Assembly (NCBI GenBank): GCA_026182355.1
Contig: JAPFBL010000258.1
Location: 1 to 64,000 of the forward strand
Reading direction: 5' to 3'
Length of the DNA: 64,000 bases
DNA from: Hermatobates lingyangjiaoensis
Taxonomy: Eukaryota > Arthropoda > Insecta > Hemiptera > Hermatobatidae
In this document: positions 19,268 through 32,782 of the stretch, in pieces
Numbering within the stretch: position 1 is the first letter of the stretch
Layout of the letters: each line of letters opens with the position of its first letter
Notes under the pieces: model-generated
Told to the model about the DNA's origin: nothing
The model's input: only the letters and a program-made list of their open reading frames with translations
Database searches by the model: none
Made by a program: the position numbers and the translations under genes

Positions 19268-19308
19268 GCCTATGAAAAAGGTATTAAATAAAACCGAAAC
19301 GTTGGCAA
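19268..19308 (+). ncRNA. Hammerhead-like motif in PLE1 3' pseudo-LTR
   Basis: GGCCUAUGA, hairpin GGUAUU/AAAACC, GAAA, ACGU, then UGGC. The expected CUGANGA core reads CUAUGA, so catalysis by the standard mechanism is doubtful. The position 290 bp after the stop codon equals that of the true hammerheads in other families. Confidence 0.45.
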
Positions 19309-19400
19309 CGAGAGTTTGATTTTTTATCCTGGAAAATTGACCGAACCCCGATTAGAGAACACACCTATTCTATCAAACGGTCGATATATTATTGAATCTG

Positions 19401-20275
<875 letters not shown>

Positions 20276-21120
20276 TATTTCACTGTTTTTGCGAAATTTT
20301 GTTTATAGTAACATTTATGGCCTTTCTTTAAAAAGAAAAAACAGAAGATGGATTGGAAAGAAAAGAAGAGCGTTCCTTCCTGAAAAGTAGAAGGGACCTA
20401 ATAGAGCGGTTAGAATGACTTGCACAATTAGACTCGGCAGCTGAAGATTAGCTCATAGATAATACACCTTCTATGCGGCCAATTAAACCCAAACCGCATT
20501 GGGGACAAAGAAAGCTCCTATACACTTCTACTTTCCCCATACAATTATCATACATATTTGTCTTTCTTCTTCATTCTACTTTTACTATCATCTAAATCAT
20601 TAACTTCGTCTTAGAATCATCTAATTCAAATAAGAAAAAAAAACAAGCAAAACAACTCCTAACTCTTTTGTCCTTAATTTCGCTATTGCATGGATCGTTA
20701 ATTTTTTTTTGTTTTAATACTGTTTCTTATTTTTACTTTCATTTTAGAAAAAAAAAACACACAAAAAGAGAAAATAAGATTTTAATTTACTCGCGTTAAC
20801 ATCAAATGGTTTTAAAACAAAAGCATTCCTGGGAGAAAGTTTCGTTTGTCATAGTTTTTCTTCTTCTTCTCAAATCATGACTTTTGAAACAAGTCTGTTT
20901 TTTTTCTCTTTTGTTTTCTTTTTTTAGGGTTTTTTTTTTATAATATCATAGAAAAGGAAATCATCTTTTATCTGTTTTCATTAGAGAAATGAGGAAAACT
21001 TTTCAGTTTTAAAAGGGTCGTATTCCAGATTAAGGAAAATAAGAAAAGGTTGTCCTACATGTTTAGTCAGTGTGGAAAATGAGTAATACAAACACTTATT
21101 GTATTTCATAGACAAATGTT
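20276..21120. other. AT-rich stretch without recognised features
   Basis: Several poly-T and poly-A runs of 8-9 bases. No gene or repeat end recognised. Confidence 0.5.
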
Positions 21121-21138
21121 ACTTTAAACCCCCCACTT

Positions 21139-21139
<1 letters not shown>

Positions 21140-21174
<35 letters not shown>

Positions 21175-21500
21175 CTTCCCTTCCCCCACCCTCCCTCACT
21201 CTCCCCTCACTCCCTGTCTCAATATATCTCATACTCATTTTCTCTATCTCGCTCTCTGTTTCCCTCTACCTCTCTCTATCTGTATCTCTTTCCCACTTTA
21301 TCTCTCTAGTGTCTCTCTTTTCATGTCTTTTTCTCACCCTGTCACTCGTTATCACTCTCTCTCTCTCTCTCACTCTAACCTGTCTTTCTCTTTACCGATC
21401 TCCCTCTTTATCTCTTTTTCCTTCTTTCTGTTTCTTTCTCTCTCTGAATCACTCTCTCTACCACATTCTCTCTCTTTTCTCTCTCTCTCTCTCTCTCCAT
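21140..21500. repeat. Degenerate polypyrimidine leader of the satellite
   Basis: CT-rich with satellite-like words such as CTGACTTTCC and GAATCACTCTCTCTACC, diverged from the 118-bp unit. Open frames here are compositional. Confidence 0.75.
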
Positions 21501-24500
21501 CTCTCTCTCCCTGACTTTCCTTCTCTTTCTCTGACTCTCTTTATCCCTCTCTCTCTTTCTGTCTCTCTCTGAATCACTCTCTACCTCATTCTCTATCTTT
21601 ATCTCACTCCCTCACTCTGTCTCTTTCCCTGACTTACCTTCTCTTTCTCTGACTCTCTTTATCCCTCTCTCTCTTTCTGTCTCTCTCTGAATCACTCTCT
21701 ACCTCATTCTTCTTTATCTCACTCCCTCACTCTGTCTCTTTCCCTGACTTACCTTCTCTTTCTCTGACTCTCTTTATCCCTCTCTCTCTTTCTGTCTCTC
21801 TCTGAATCACTCTCTACCTCATTCTCTATCTTTATCTCACTCCCTCACTCTCTCTCTTTCCCTGACTTACCTTCTCTTTCTCTGACTCTCTTTATCCCTC
21901 TCTCTCTTTCTGTCTCTCTCTGAATCACTCTCTACCTCATTCTCTATCTTTATCTCACTCCCTCACTCTGTCTCTTTCCCTGACTTACCTTCTCTTTCCC
22001 TGACTCTCTTTATCCCTCTCTCTCTTTCTGTCTCTCTCTGAATCACTCTCTACCTCATTCTCTATCTTTATCTCACTCCCTCACTCTCTCTCTTTCCCTG
22101 ACTTACCTTCTCTTTCTCTGACTCTCTTTATCCCTCTCTCTCTTTCTGTCTCTCTCTGAATCACTCTCTACCTCATTCTCTATCTTTATCTCACTCCCTC
22201 ACTCTGTCTCTTTCCCTGACTTACCTTCTCTTTCTCTGACTCTCTTTATCCCTCTCTCTCTTTCTGTCTCTCTCTGAATCACTCTCTACCTCATTCTCTA
22301 TCTTTATCTCACTCCCTCACTCTGTCTCTTTCCCTGACTTACCTTCTCTTTCTCTGACTCTCTTTATCCCTCTCTCTCTTTCTTCTCTCTCTAAATCACT
22401 CTCTACCTCATTCTTCTTTATCTCACTCCCTCACTCTGTCTCTTTCCCTGACTTACCTTCTCTTTCTCTGACTCTCTTTATCCCTCTCTCTCTTTCTGTC
22501 TCTCTCTGAATCACTCTCTACCTCATTCTCTATCTTTATCTCACTCCCTCACTCTGTCTCTTTCCCTGACTTACCTTCTCTTTCTCTGACTCTCTTTATC
22601 CCTCTCTCTCTTTCTGTCTCTCTCTGAATCACTCTCTACCTCATTCTCTATCTTTATCTCACTCCCTCACTCTGTCTCTTTCCCTGACTTACCTTCTCTT
22701 TCTCTGACTCTCTTTATCCCTCTCTCTCTTTCTGTCTCTCTCTGAATCACTCTCTACCTCATTCTCTATCTTTATCTCACTCCCTCACTCTCTCTCTTTC
22801 CCTGACTTACCTTCTCTTTCTCTGACTCTCTTTATCCCTCTCTCTCTTTCTGTCTCTCTCTGAATCACTCTCTACCTCATTCTCTATCTTTATCTCACTC
22901 CCTCACTCTGTCTCTTTCCCTGACTTACCTTCTCTTTCTCTGACTCTCTTTATCCCTCTCTCTCTTTCTGTCTCTCTCTGAATCACTCTCTACCTCATTC
23001 TCTATCTTTATCTCACTCCCTCACTCTCTCTCTTTCCCTGACTTACCTTCTCTTTCTCTGACTCTCTTTATCCCTCTCTCTCTTTCTGTCTCTCTCTGAA
23101 TCACTCTCTACCTCATTCTCTATCTTTATCTCACTCCCTCACTCTGTCACTTTCCCTGACTTACCTTCTCTTTCTCTGACTCTCTTTATCCCTCTCTCTC
23201 TTTCTTCTCTCTCTAAATCACTCTCTACCTCATTCTTCTTTATCTCACTCCCTCACTCTGTCTCTTTCCCTGACTTACCTTCTCTTTCTCTGACTCTCTT
23301 TATCCCTCTCTCTCTTTCTGTCTCTCTCTGAATCACTCTCTACCTCATTCTCTATCTTTATCTCACTCCCTCACTCTGTCTCTTTCCCTGACTTACCTTC
23401 TCTTTCTCTGACTCTCTTTATCCCTCTCTCTCTTTCTGTCTCTCTCTGAATCACTCTCTACCTCATTCTCTATCTTTATCTCACTCCCTCACTCTGTCTC
23501 TTTCCCTGACTTACCTTCTCTTTCTCTGACTCTCTTTATCCCTCTCTCTCTTTCTGTCTCTCTCTGAATCACTCTCTACCTCATTCTCTATCTTTATCTC
23601 ACTCCCTCACTCTGTCTCTTTCCCTGACTTACCTTCTCTTTCTCTGACTCTCTTTATCCCTCTCTCTCTTTCTGTCTCTCTCTGAATCACTCTCTACCTC
23701 ATTCTCTATCTTTATCTCACTCCCTCACTCTGTCTCTTTCCCTGACTTACCTTCTCTTTCTCTGACTCTCTTTATCCCTCTCTCTCTTTCTGTCTCTCTC
23801 TGAATCACTCTCTACCTCATTCTCTATCTTTATCTCACTCCCTCACTCTTCTCTTTCCCTGACTTACCTTCTCTTTCTCTGACTCTCTTTATCCCTCTCT
23901 CTCTTTCTGTCTCTCTCTGAATCACTCTCTACCTCATTCTCTATCTTTATCTCACTCCCTCACTCTGTCTCTTTCCCTGACTTACCTTCTCTTTCTCTGA
24001 CTCTCTTTATCCCTCTCTCTCTTTCTGTCTCTCTCTGAATCACTCTCTACCTCATTCTCTATCTTTATCTCACTCCCTCACTCTGTCTCTTTCCCTGACT
24101 TACCTTCTCTTTCTCTGACTCTCTTTATCCCTCTCTCTCTTTCTGTCTCTCTCTGAATCACTCTCTACCTCATTCTCTATCTTTATCTCACTCCCTCACT
24201 CTGTCTCTTTCCCTGACTTACCTTCTCTTTCTCTGACTCTCTTTATCCCTCTCTCTCTTTCTGTCTCTCTCTGAATCACTCTCTACCTCATTCTCTATCT
24301 TTATCTCACTCCCTCACTCTGTCTCTTTCCCTGACTTACCTTCTCTTTCTCTGACTCTCTTTATCCCTCTCTCTCTTTCTGTCTCTCTCTGAATCACTCT
24401 CTACCTCATTCTCTATCTTTATCTCACTCCCTCACTCTGTCTCTTTCCCTGACTTACCTTCTCTTTCTCTGACTCTCTTTATCCCTCTCTCTCTTTCTGT

Positions 24501-24734
24501 CTCTCTCTGAATCACTCTCTACCTCATTCTCTATCTTTATCTCACTCCCTCACTCTCTCTCTTTCCCTGACTTACCTTCTCTTTCTCTGACTCTCTTTAT
24601 CCCTCTCTCTCTTTCTGTCTCTCTCTGAATCACTCTCTACCTCATTCTCTATCTTTATCTCACTCCCTCACTCTCTCTCTTTCCCTGACTTACCTTCTCT
24701 TTCTCTGACTCTCTTTATCCCTCTCTCTCTTTCT

Positions 24735-25074
24735 TCTTTCTAATCCTCTCTCCTCTTCCTACTTTACTCCTCCCTCCTCTCTCTTTTCCCTCTTCCTTCT
24801 CTTTCTCTGATCCTTTTCCCTCTTCTCTTTCTTTCTCCTTCACTCTCTCTCTTCCTACTTTTCTCCTCCCTACTCTTCTTTTCCCTCTTCCTTCTCTTTC
24901 TCTGATCCTTTTCCCTCTTCTCTTTCTTTCTCCTTCACTCTCTCCTCTTCCTACTTTACTCCTCCCTTCTCTCTCTTTCCCTCTTCCTTCTCTTTCCTGT
25001 CTCTTTATCCTCTCTCTCTTTCTTCTTCTTAATCACTCCTCCTCTTCTTTCTTTACTACCCCTCCTTCTCTCTT

Positions 25075-25151
<77 letters not shown>
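24735..25151. other. Disordered block with C39 and T37 runs inside the satellite
   Basis: From 24735 the satellite register is lost, with many small deletions and TACTTTACTCCTCCC-like words. It ends in 39 C (25076-25114) then 37 T (25115-25151), after which the satellite resumes in perfect form. This looks like a consensus or assembly fault more than biology, although a real insertion cannot be excluded. Confidence 0.65.
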
Positions 25152-25153
<2 letters not shown>

Positions 25154-28100
25154 CCCTCTCTCTCTTTCTGTCTCTCTCTGAATCACTCTCTACCTCATTC
25201 TCTATCTTTATCTCACTCCCTCACTCTGTCTCTTTCCCTGACTTACCTTCTCTTTCTCTGACTCTCTTTATCCCTCTCTCTCTTTCTGTCTCTCTCTGAA
25301 TCACTCTCTACATCATTCTCTATCTTTATCTCACTCCCTCACTCTCTCTCTTTCCCTGACTTACCTTCTCTTTCTCTGACTCTCTTTATCCCTCTCTCTC
25401 TTTCTGTCTCTCTCTGAATCACTCTCTACCTCATTCTCTATCTTTATCTCACTCCCTCACTCTGTCTCTTTCCCTGACTTACCTTCTCTTTCTCTGACTC
25501 TCTTTATCCCTCTCTCTCTTTCTGTCTCTCTCTGAATCACTCTCTACCTCATTCTCTATCTTTATCTCACTCCCTCACTCTGTCTCTTTCCCTGACTTAC
25601 CTTCTCTTTCTCGACTCTCTTTATCCCTCTCTCTCTTTCTGTCTCTCTCTGAATCACTCTCTACTCATTCTCTATCTTTATCTCACTCCCTCACTCTCTC
25701 TTTTCCCTGACTTACCTTCTCTTTCTCTGACTCTCTTTATCCCTCTCTCTCTTTCTGTCTCTCTCTGAATCACTCTCTACCTCATTCTCTATCTTTATCT
25801 CACTCCCTCACTCTGTCTCTTTCCCTGACTTACCTTCTTTTCTCTGACTCTCTTTATCCCTCTCTCTCTTTCTGTCTCTCTCTGAATCACTCTCTACCTC
25901 ATTCTCTATCTTTATCTCACCCCTCACTCTGTCTCTTTCCCTGACTTACCTTCTCTTTCTCTGACTCTCTTTATCCCTCTCTCTCTTTCTGTCTCTCTCT
26001 GAATCACTCTCTACCTCATTCTCTATCTTTTCTCACTCCCTCCCCTCTCTCTTTCCCTGACTCTCTTTATCCCTCTCTCTCTTTCTGTCTCTCTCTGAAT
26101 CACTCTCTACCTCATTCTCTATCTTTATCTCACTCCTCACTCTTCTCTTTCCCTGACTTACCTTCTCTTTCTCTGACTCTCTTTATCCCTCTCTCTCTTT
26201 CTGTCTCTCTCTGAATCACTCTCTACCTCATTCTCTATCTTTATCTCACTCCCTCACTCTTCTCTTTCCCTGACTTACCTTCTCTTTCTCTGACTCTCTT
26301 TATCCCTCTCTCTCTTTCTGTCTCTCTCTGAATCACCTCTACCTCATTCTCTATCTTTATCTCACTCCCTCACTCTGTCTCTTCCCTGACTTACCTTCTC
26401 TTTCTCTGACTCTCTTTATCCCTCTCTCTCTTTCTGTCTCTCTCTGAATCACTCTCTACCTCATTCTCTATCTTTATCTCACCCTCCCTCACCTGTCTCT
26501 TTCCCTGACTTACCTTCTCTTTCTCTGACTCTCTTTATCCCTCTTCTCTTTCTTCTCTCTCTAATCACTCTCTACCTCATTCTTCTTTATCTCACTCCCT
26601 CACTCTGTCTCTTTCCCTGACTTACCTTCTCTTTCTCTGACTCTCTTTATCCCTCTCTCTCTTTCTGTCTCTCTCTGAATCACTCTCTACCTCATTCTCT
26701 ATCTTTATCTCACTCCCTCACTCTTCTCTTTCCCTGACTTACCTTCTCTTTCTCTGACTCTCTTTACCCTCTCTCTCTTTCTTCTCTCTCTAATCACTCT
26801 CTACCTCATTCTTCTTTATCTCACTCCCTCACTCTGTCTCTTTCCCTGACTTACCTTCTCTTTCTCTGACTCTCTTTATCCCTCTCTCTCTTTCTGTCTC
26901 TCTCTGAATCACTCTCTACCTCATTCTCTATCTTTATCTCACTCCCTCACTCTTCTCTTTCCCTGACTTACCTTCTCTTTCTCTGACTCTCTTTATCCCT
27001 CTCTCTCTTTCTGTCTCTCTCTGAATCACTCTCTACCTCATTCTCTATCTTTATCTCACTCCCTCACTCTGTCTCTTCCCTGACTTACCTTCTCTTTCTC
27101 TGACTCTCTTTATCCCTCTCTCTCTTTCTGTCTCTCTCTGAATCACTCTCTACCTCATTCTCTATCTTTATCTCACTCTTCACTCTTCTCTTTCCCTGAC
27201 TTACCTTCTCTTTCTCTGACTCTCTTTATCCCTCTCTCTCTTTCTGTCTCTCTCTGAATCACTCTCTACCTCATTCTCTATCTTTATCTCACTCCCTCAC
27301 TCTCTCTCTTTCCCTGACTTACCTTCTCTTTCTCTGACTCTCTTTATCCCTCTCTCTCTTTCTGTCTCTCTCTGAATCACTCTCTACCTCATTCTCTATC
27401 TTTATCTCACTCCCTCACTCTGTCTCTTTCCCTGACTTACCTTCTCTTTCTCTGACTCTCTTTATCCCTCTCTCTCTTTTCTGTCTCTCTCTGAATCACT
27501 CTCTACCTCATTCTCTATCTTTATCTCACTCCCTCACTCTCTCTCTTTCCCTGACTTACCTTCTCTTTCTCTGACTCTCTTTATCCCTCTCTCTCTTTCT
27601 GTCTCTCTCTGAATCACTCTCTACCTCATTCTCTATCTTTATCTCACTCCCTCACTCTGTCTCTTTCCCTGACTTACCTTCTCTTTCTCTGACTCTCTTT
27701 ATCCCTCTCTCTCTTTCTGTCTCTCTCTGAATCACTCTCTACATCATTCTCTATCTTTATCTCACTCCCTCACTCTGTCTCTTTCCCTGACTTACCTTCT
27801 CTTTCTCTGACTCTCTTTATCCCTCTCTCTCTTTCTGTCTCTCTCTGAATCACTCTCTACCTCATTCTCTATCTTTATCTCACTCCCTCACTCTGTCTCT
27901 TTCCCTGACTTACCTTCTCTTTCTCTGACTCTCTTTATCCCTCTCTCTCTTTCTGTCTCTCTCTGAATCACTCTCTACCTCATTCTCTATCTTTATCTCA
28001 CTCCCTCACTCTGTCTCTTTCCCTGACTTACCTTCTCTTTCTCTGACTCTCTTTATCCCTCTCTCTCTTTCTGTCTCTCTCTGAATCACTCTCTACCTCA

Positions 28101-31100
28101 TTCTCTATCTTTATCTCACTCCCTCACTCTCTCTCTTTCCCTGACTTACCTTCTCTTTCTCTGACTCTCTTTATCCCTCTCTCTCTTTCTGTCTCTCTCT
28201 GAATCACTCTCTACCTCATTCTCTATCTTTATCTCACTCCCTCACTCTGTCTCTTTCCCTGACTTACCTTCTCTTTCTCTGACTCTCTTTATCCCTCTCT
28301 CTCTTTCTGTCTCTCTCTGAATCACTCTCTACCTCATTCTCTATCTTTATCTCACTCCCTCACTCTGTCTCTTTCCCTGACTTACCTTCTCTTTCTCTGA
28401 CTCTCTTTATCCCTCTCTCTCTTTCTGTCTCTCTCTGAATCACTCTCTACCTCATTCTCTATCTTTATCTCACTCCCTCACTCTCTCTCTTTCCCTGACT
28501 CTCTTTATCCCTCTCTCTCTTTCTGTCTCTCTCTGAATCACTCTCTACCTCATTCTCTATCTTTATCTCACTCCCTCACTCTGTCTCTTTCCCTGACTTA
28601 CCTTCTCTTTCTCTGACTCTCTTTATCCCTCTCTCTCTTTCTGTCTCTCTCTGAATCACTCTCTACCTCATTCTCTATCTTTATCTCACTCCCTCACTCT
28701 CTCTCTTTCCCTGACTTACCTTCTCTTTCTCTGACTCTCTTTATCCCTCTCTCTCTTTCTGTCTCTCTCTGAATCACTCTCTACCTCATTCTCTATCTTT
28801 ATCTCACTCCCTCACTCTGTCTCTTTCCCTGACTTACCTTCTCTTTCTCTGACTCTCTTTATCCCTCTCTCTCTTTCTGTCTCTCTCTGAATCACTCTCT
28901 ACCTCATTCTCTATCTTTATCTCACTCCCTCACTCTGTCTCTTTCCCTGACTTACCTTCTCTTTCTCTGACTCTCTTTATCCCTCTCTCTCTTTCTTCTC
29001 TCTCTAAATCACTCTCTACCTCATTTCTTCTTTATCTCACTCCCTCACTCTGTCTCTTTCCCTGACTTACCTTCTCTTTCTCTGACTCTCTTTATCCCTC
29101 TCTCTCTTTCTGTCTCTCTCTGAATCACTCTCTACCTCATTCTCTATCTTTATCTCACTCCCTCACTCTTCTCTTTCCCTGACTTACCTTCTCTTTCTCT
29201 GACTCTCTTTATCCCTCTCTCTCTTTCTTCTCTCTCTAAATCACTCTCTACCTCATTTCTTCTTTATCTCACTCCCTCACTCTGTCTCTTTCCCTGACTT
29301 ACCTTCTCTTTCTCTGACTCTCTTTATCCCTCTCTCTCTTTCTGTCTCTCTCTGAATCACTCTCTACCTCATTCTCTATCTTTATCTCACTCCCTCACTC
29401 TGTCTCTTTCCCTGACTTACCTTCTCTTTCTCTGACTCTCTTTATCCCTCTCTCTCTTTCTGTCTCTCTCTGAATCACTCTCTACCTCATTCTCTATCTT
29501 TATCTCACTCCCTCACTCTTCTCTTTCCCTGACTTACCTTCTCTTTCTCTGACTCTCTTTATCCCTCTCTCTCTTTCTGTCTCTCTCTGAATCACTCTCT
29601 ACCTCATTCTCTATCTTTATCTCACTCCCTCACTCTGTCTCTTTCCCTGACTTACCTTCTCTTTCTCTGACTCTCTTTATCCCTCTCTCTCTTTCTGTCT
29701 CTCTCTGAATCACTCTCTACCTCATTCTCTATCTTTATCTCACTCCCTCACTCTTCTCTTTCCCTGACTTACCTTCTCTTTCTCTGACTCTCTTTATCCC
29801 TCTCTCTCTTTCTGTCTCTCTCTGAATCACTCTCTACCTCATTCTCTATCTTTATCTCACTCCCTCACTCTGTCTCTTTCCCTGACTTACCTTCTCTTTC
29901 TCTGACTCTCTTTATCCCTCTCTCTCTTTCTGTCTCTCTCTGAATCACTCTCTACCTCATTCTCTATCTTTATCTCACTCCCTCACTCTTCTCTTTCCCT
30001 GACTTACCTTCTCTTTCCTGACTCTCTTTATCCCTCTCTCTCTTTCTGTCTCTCTCTGAATCACTCTCTACCTCATTCTCTATCTTTATCTCACTCCCTC
30101 ACTCTTCTCTTTCCCTGACTTACCTTCTCTTTCTCTGACTCTCTTTATCCCTCTCTCTCTTTCTGTCTCTCTCTGAATCACTCTCTACCTCATTCTCTAT
30201 CTTTATCTCACTCCCTCACTCTGTCTCTTTCCCTGACTTACCTTCTCTTTCTCTGACTCTCTTTATCCCTCTCTCTCTTTCTGTCTCTCTCTGAATCACT
30301 CTCTACCTCATTCTCTATCTTTATCTCACTCCCTCACTCTGTCTCTTTCCCTGACTTACCTTCTCTTTCTCTGACTCTCTTTATCCCTCTCTCTCTTTCT
30401 GTCTCTCTCTGAATCACTCTCTACCTCATTCTCTATCTTTATCTCACTCCCTCACTCTTCTCTTTCCCTGACTTACCTTCTCTTTCTCTGACTCTCTTTA
30501 TCCCTCTCTCTCTTTCTGTCTCTCTCTGAATCACTCTCTACCTCATTCTCTATCTTTATCTCACTCCCTCACTCTGTCTCTTTCCCTACTTACCTTCTCT
30601 TTCTCTGACTCTCTTTACCCTCTCTCTCTTTCTGTCTCTCTCTGAATCACTCTCTACCTCATTCTCTATCTTTATCTCACTCCCTCACTCTTCTCTTTCC
30701 CTGACTTACCTTCTCTTTCTCTGACTCTCTTTATCCCTCTCTCTCTTTCTGTCTCTCTCTGAATCACTCTCTACCTCATTCTCTATCTTTATCTCACTCC
30801 CTCACTCTTCTCTTTCCCTGACTTACCTTCTCTTTCTCTGACTCTCTTTATCCCTCTCTCTCTTTCTGTCTCTCTCTGAATCACTCTCTACCTCATTCTC
30901 TATCTTTATCTCACTCCCTCACTCTTCTCTTTCCCTGACTTACCTTCTCTTTCCTGACTCTCTTTATCCCTCTCTCTCTTTCTGTCTCTCTGAATCACTC
31001 TCTACCTCATTCTCTATCTTTATCCCTCACTCTCTCTCTTTCCCTGACTTACCTTCTCTTTCTCTGACTCTCTTTATCCCTCTCTCTCTTTCTGTCTCTC

Positions 31101-32716
31101 TCTGAATCACTCTCTACCTCATTCTCTATCTTTATCTCACTCCCTCACTCTGTCTCTTTCCCTGACTTACCTTCTCTTTCTCTGACTCTCTTTATCCCTC
31201 TCTCTCTTTCTGTCTCTCTCTGAATCACTCTCTACCTCATTCTCTATCTTTATCTCACTCCCTCACTCTGTCTCTTTCCCTGACTTACCTTCTCTTTCTC
31301 TGACTCTCTTTATCCCTCTCTCTCTTTCTGTCTCTCTCTGAATCACTCTCTACTCATTCTCTATCTTTATCTCACTCCCTCACTCTCTCTCTTTCCCTGA
31401 CTTACCTTCTCTTTCTCTGACTCTCTTTATCCCTCTCTCTCTTTCTGTCTCTCTCTGAATCACTCTCTACCTCATTCTCTATCTTTATCTCACTCCCTCA
31501 CTCTGTCTCTTTCCCTGACTTACCTTCTTTTCTCTGACTCTCTTTATCCTTCTCTCTCTTTCTGTCTCTCTCTGAATCACTCTCTACCTCATTCTCTATC
31601 TTTATCTCACTCCCTCACTCTGTCTCTTTCCCTGACTTACCTTCTCTTTCTCTGACTCTCTTTATCCCTCTCTCTCTTTCTGTCTCTCTCTGAATCACTC
31701 TCTACCTCATTCTCTATCTTTATCTCACTCCCTCACTCTGTCTCTTTCCCTTACTTACCTTCTCTTTCTCTGACTCTCTTTATCCCTCTCTCTCTTTCTG
31801 TCTCTCTCTGAATCACTCTCTACCTCATTCTCTATCTTTATCTCACTCCCTCACTCTCTCTCTTTCCCTGACTTACCTTCTCTTTCTCTGACTCTCTTTA
31901 TCCCTCTCTCTCTTTCTGTCTCTCTCTGAATCACTCTCTACCTCATTCTCTATCTTTATCTCACTCCCTCACTCTGTCTCTTTCCCTGACTTACCTTCTC
32001 TTTCTCTGACTCTCTTTATCCCTCTCTCTCTTTCTGTCTCTCTCTGAATCACTCTCTACCTCATTCTCTATCTTTATCTCACTCCTCACTCTGTCTCTTT
32101 CCCTGACTTACCTTCTCTTTCTCTGACTCTCTTTATCCCTCTCTCTCTTTCTGTCTCTCTCTGAATCACTCTCTACCTCATTCTCTATCTTTATCTCACT
32201 CCCTCACTCTGTCTCTTTCCCTGACTTACCTTCTCTTTCTCTGACTCTCTTTATCCTCTCTCTCTTTTCTGTCTCTCTCTGAATCACTCTCTACCTCATT
32301 CTCTATCTTTATCTCACTCCCTCACTCTGTCTCTTTCCCTGACTTACTTTCTCTTTCTCTGACTCTCTTTATCCCTCTCTCTCTTTCTGTCTCTCTCTGA
32401 ATCACTCTCTACCTCATTCTCTATCTTTATCTCACTCCCTCACTCTGTCTCTTTCCCTGACTTACCTTCTCTTTCTCTGACTCTCTTTACCCTCTCTCTC
32501 TTTCTGTCTCTCTCTGAATCACTCTCTACCTCATTCTCTATCTTTATCTCACTCCCTCACTCTGTCTCTTTCCCTGACTTACCTTCTCTTTCTCTGACTC
32601 TCTTTATCCCTCTCTCTCTTTCTGTCTCTCTCTGAATCACTCTCTACCTCATTCTCTATCTTTATCTCACTCCCTCACTCTTCTCTTTCCCTGACTTACC
32701 TTCTCTTTCTCTGACT

Positions 32717-32719
<3 letters not shown>

Positions 32720-32782
<63 letters not shown>
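32720..32782. other. T63 run replacing part of a satellite unit
   Basis: 63 consecutive T interrupt the unit between CTGACTCTCT and CTACCTCATT. The flanks remain close to phase. Probably a sequencing or polishing artefact. Confidence 0.65.

Larger units (their letters stand above)
15385..19400 (+). mobile_element. Near-complete Penelope-like element (PLE1, family C)
   Basis: A plus-strand copy (16465-19366 plus tail) is preceded by a minus-strand copy of its own 3' 1080 bp. Arms 15385-16464 and 18287-19366 align base for base with no length change (coordinate sum 34751); I noticed one substitution (a GGTTTT/GGTATT difference near 19279). TA tracts lie outside both arms. The plus copy starts at 16465 with the same ATATTATTGAATCTGTTATA that follows the 3' end at 19386, showing that the 3' pseudo-LTR continues directly into the 5' leader. 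The near-identity of the arms suggests a recent insertion. Confidence 0.88.

Noticed and set aside
24956..25186. Lys/Gly/Glu-rich minus-strand protein
   Set aside because: Translation of the C39/T37 homopolymers and satellite.
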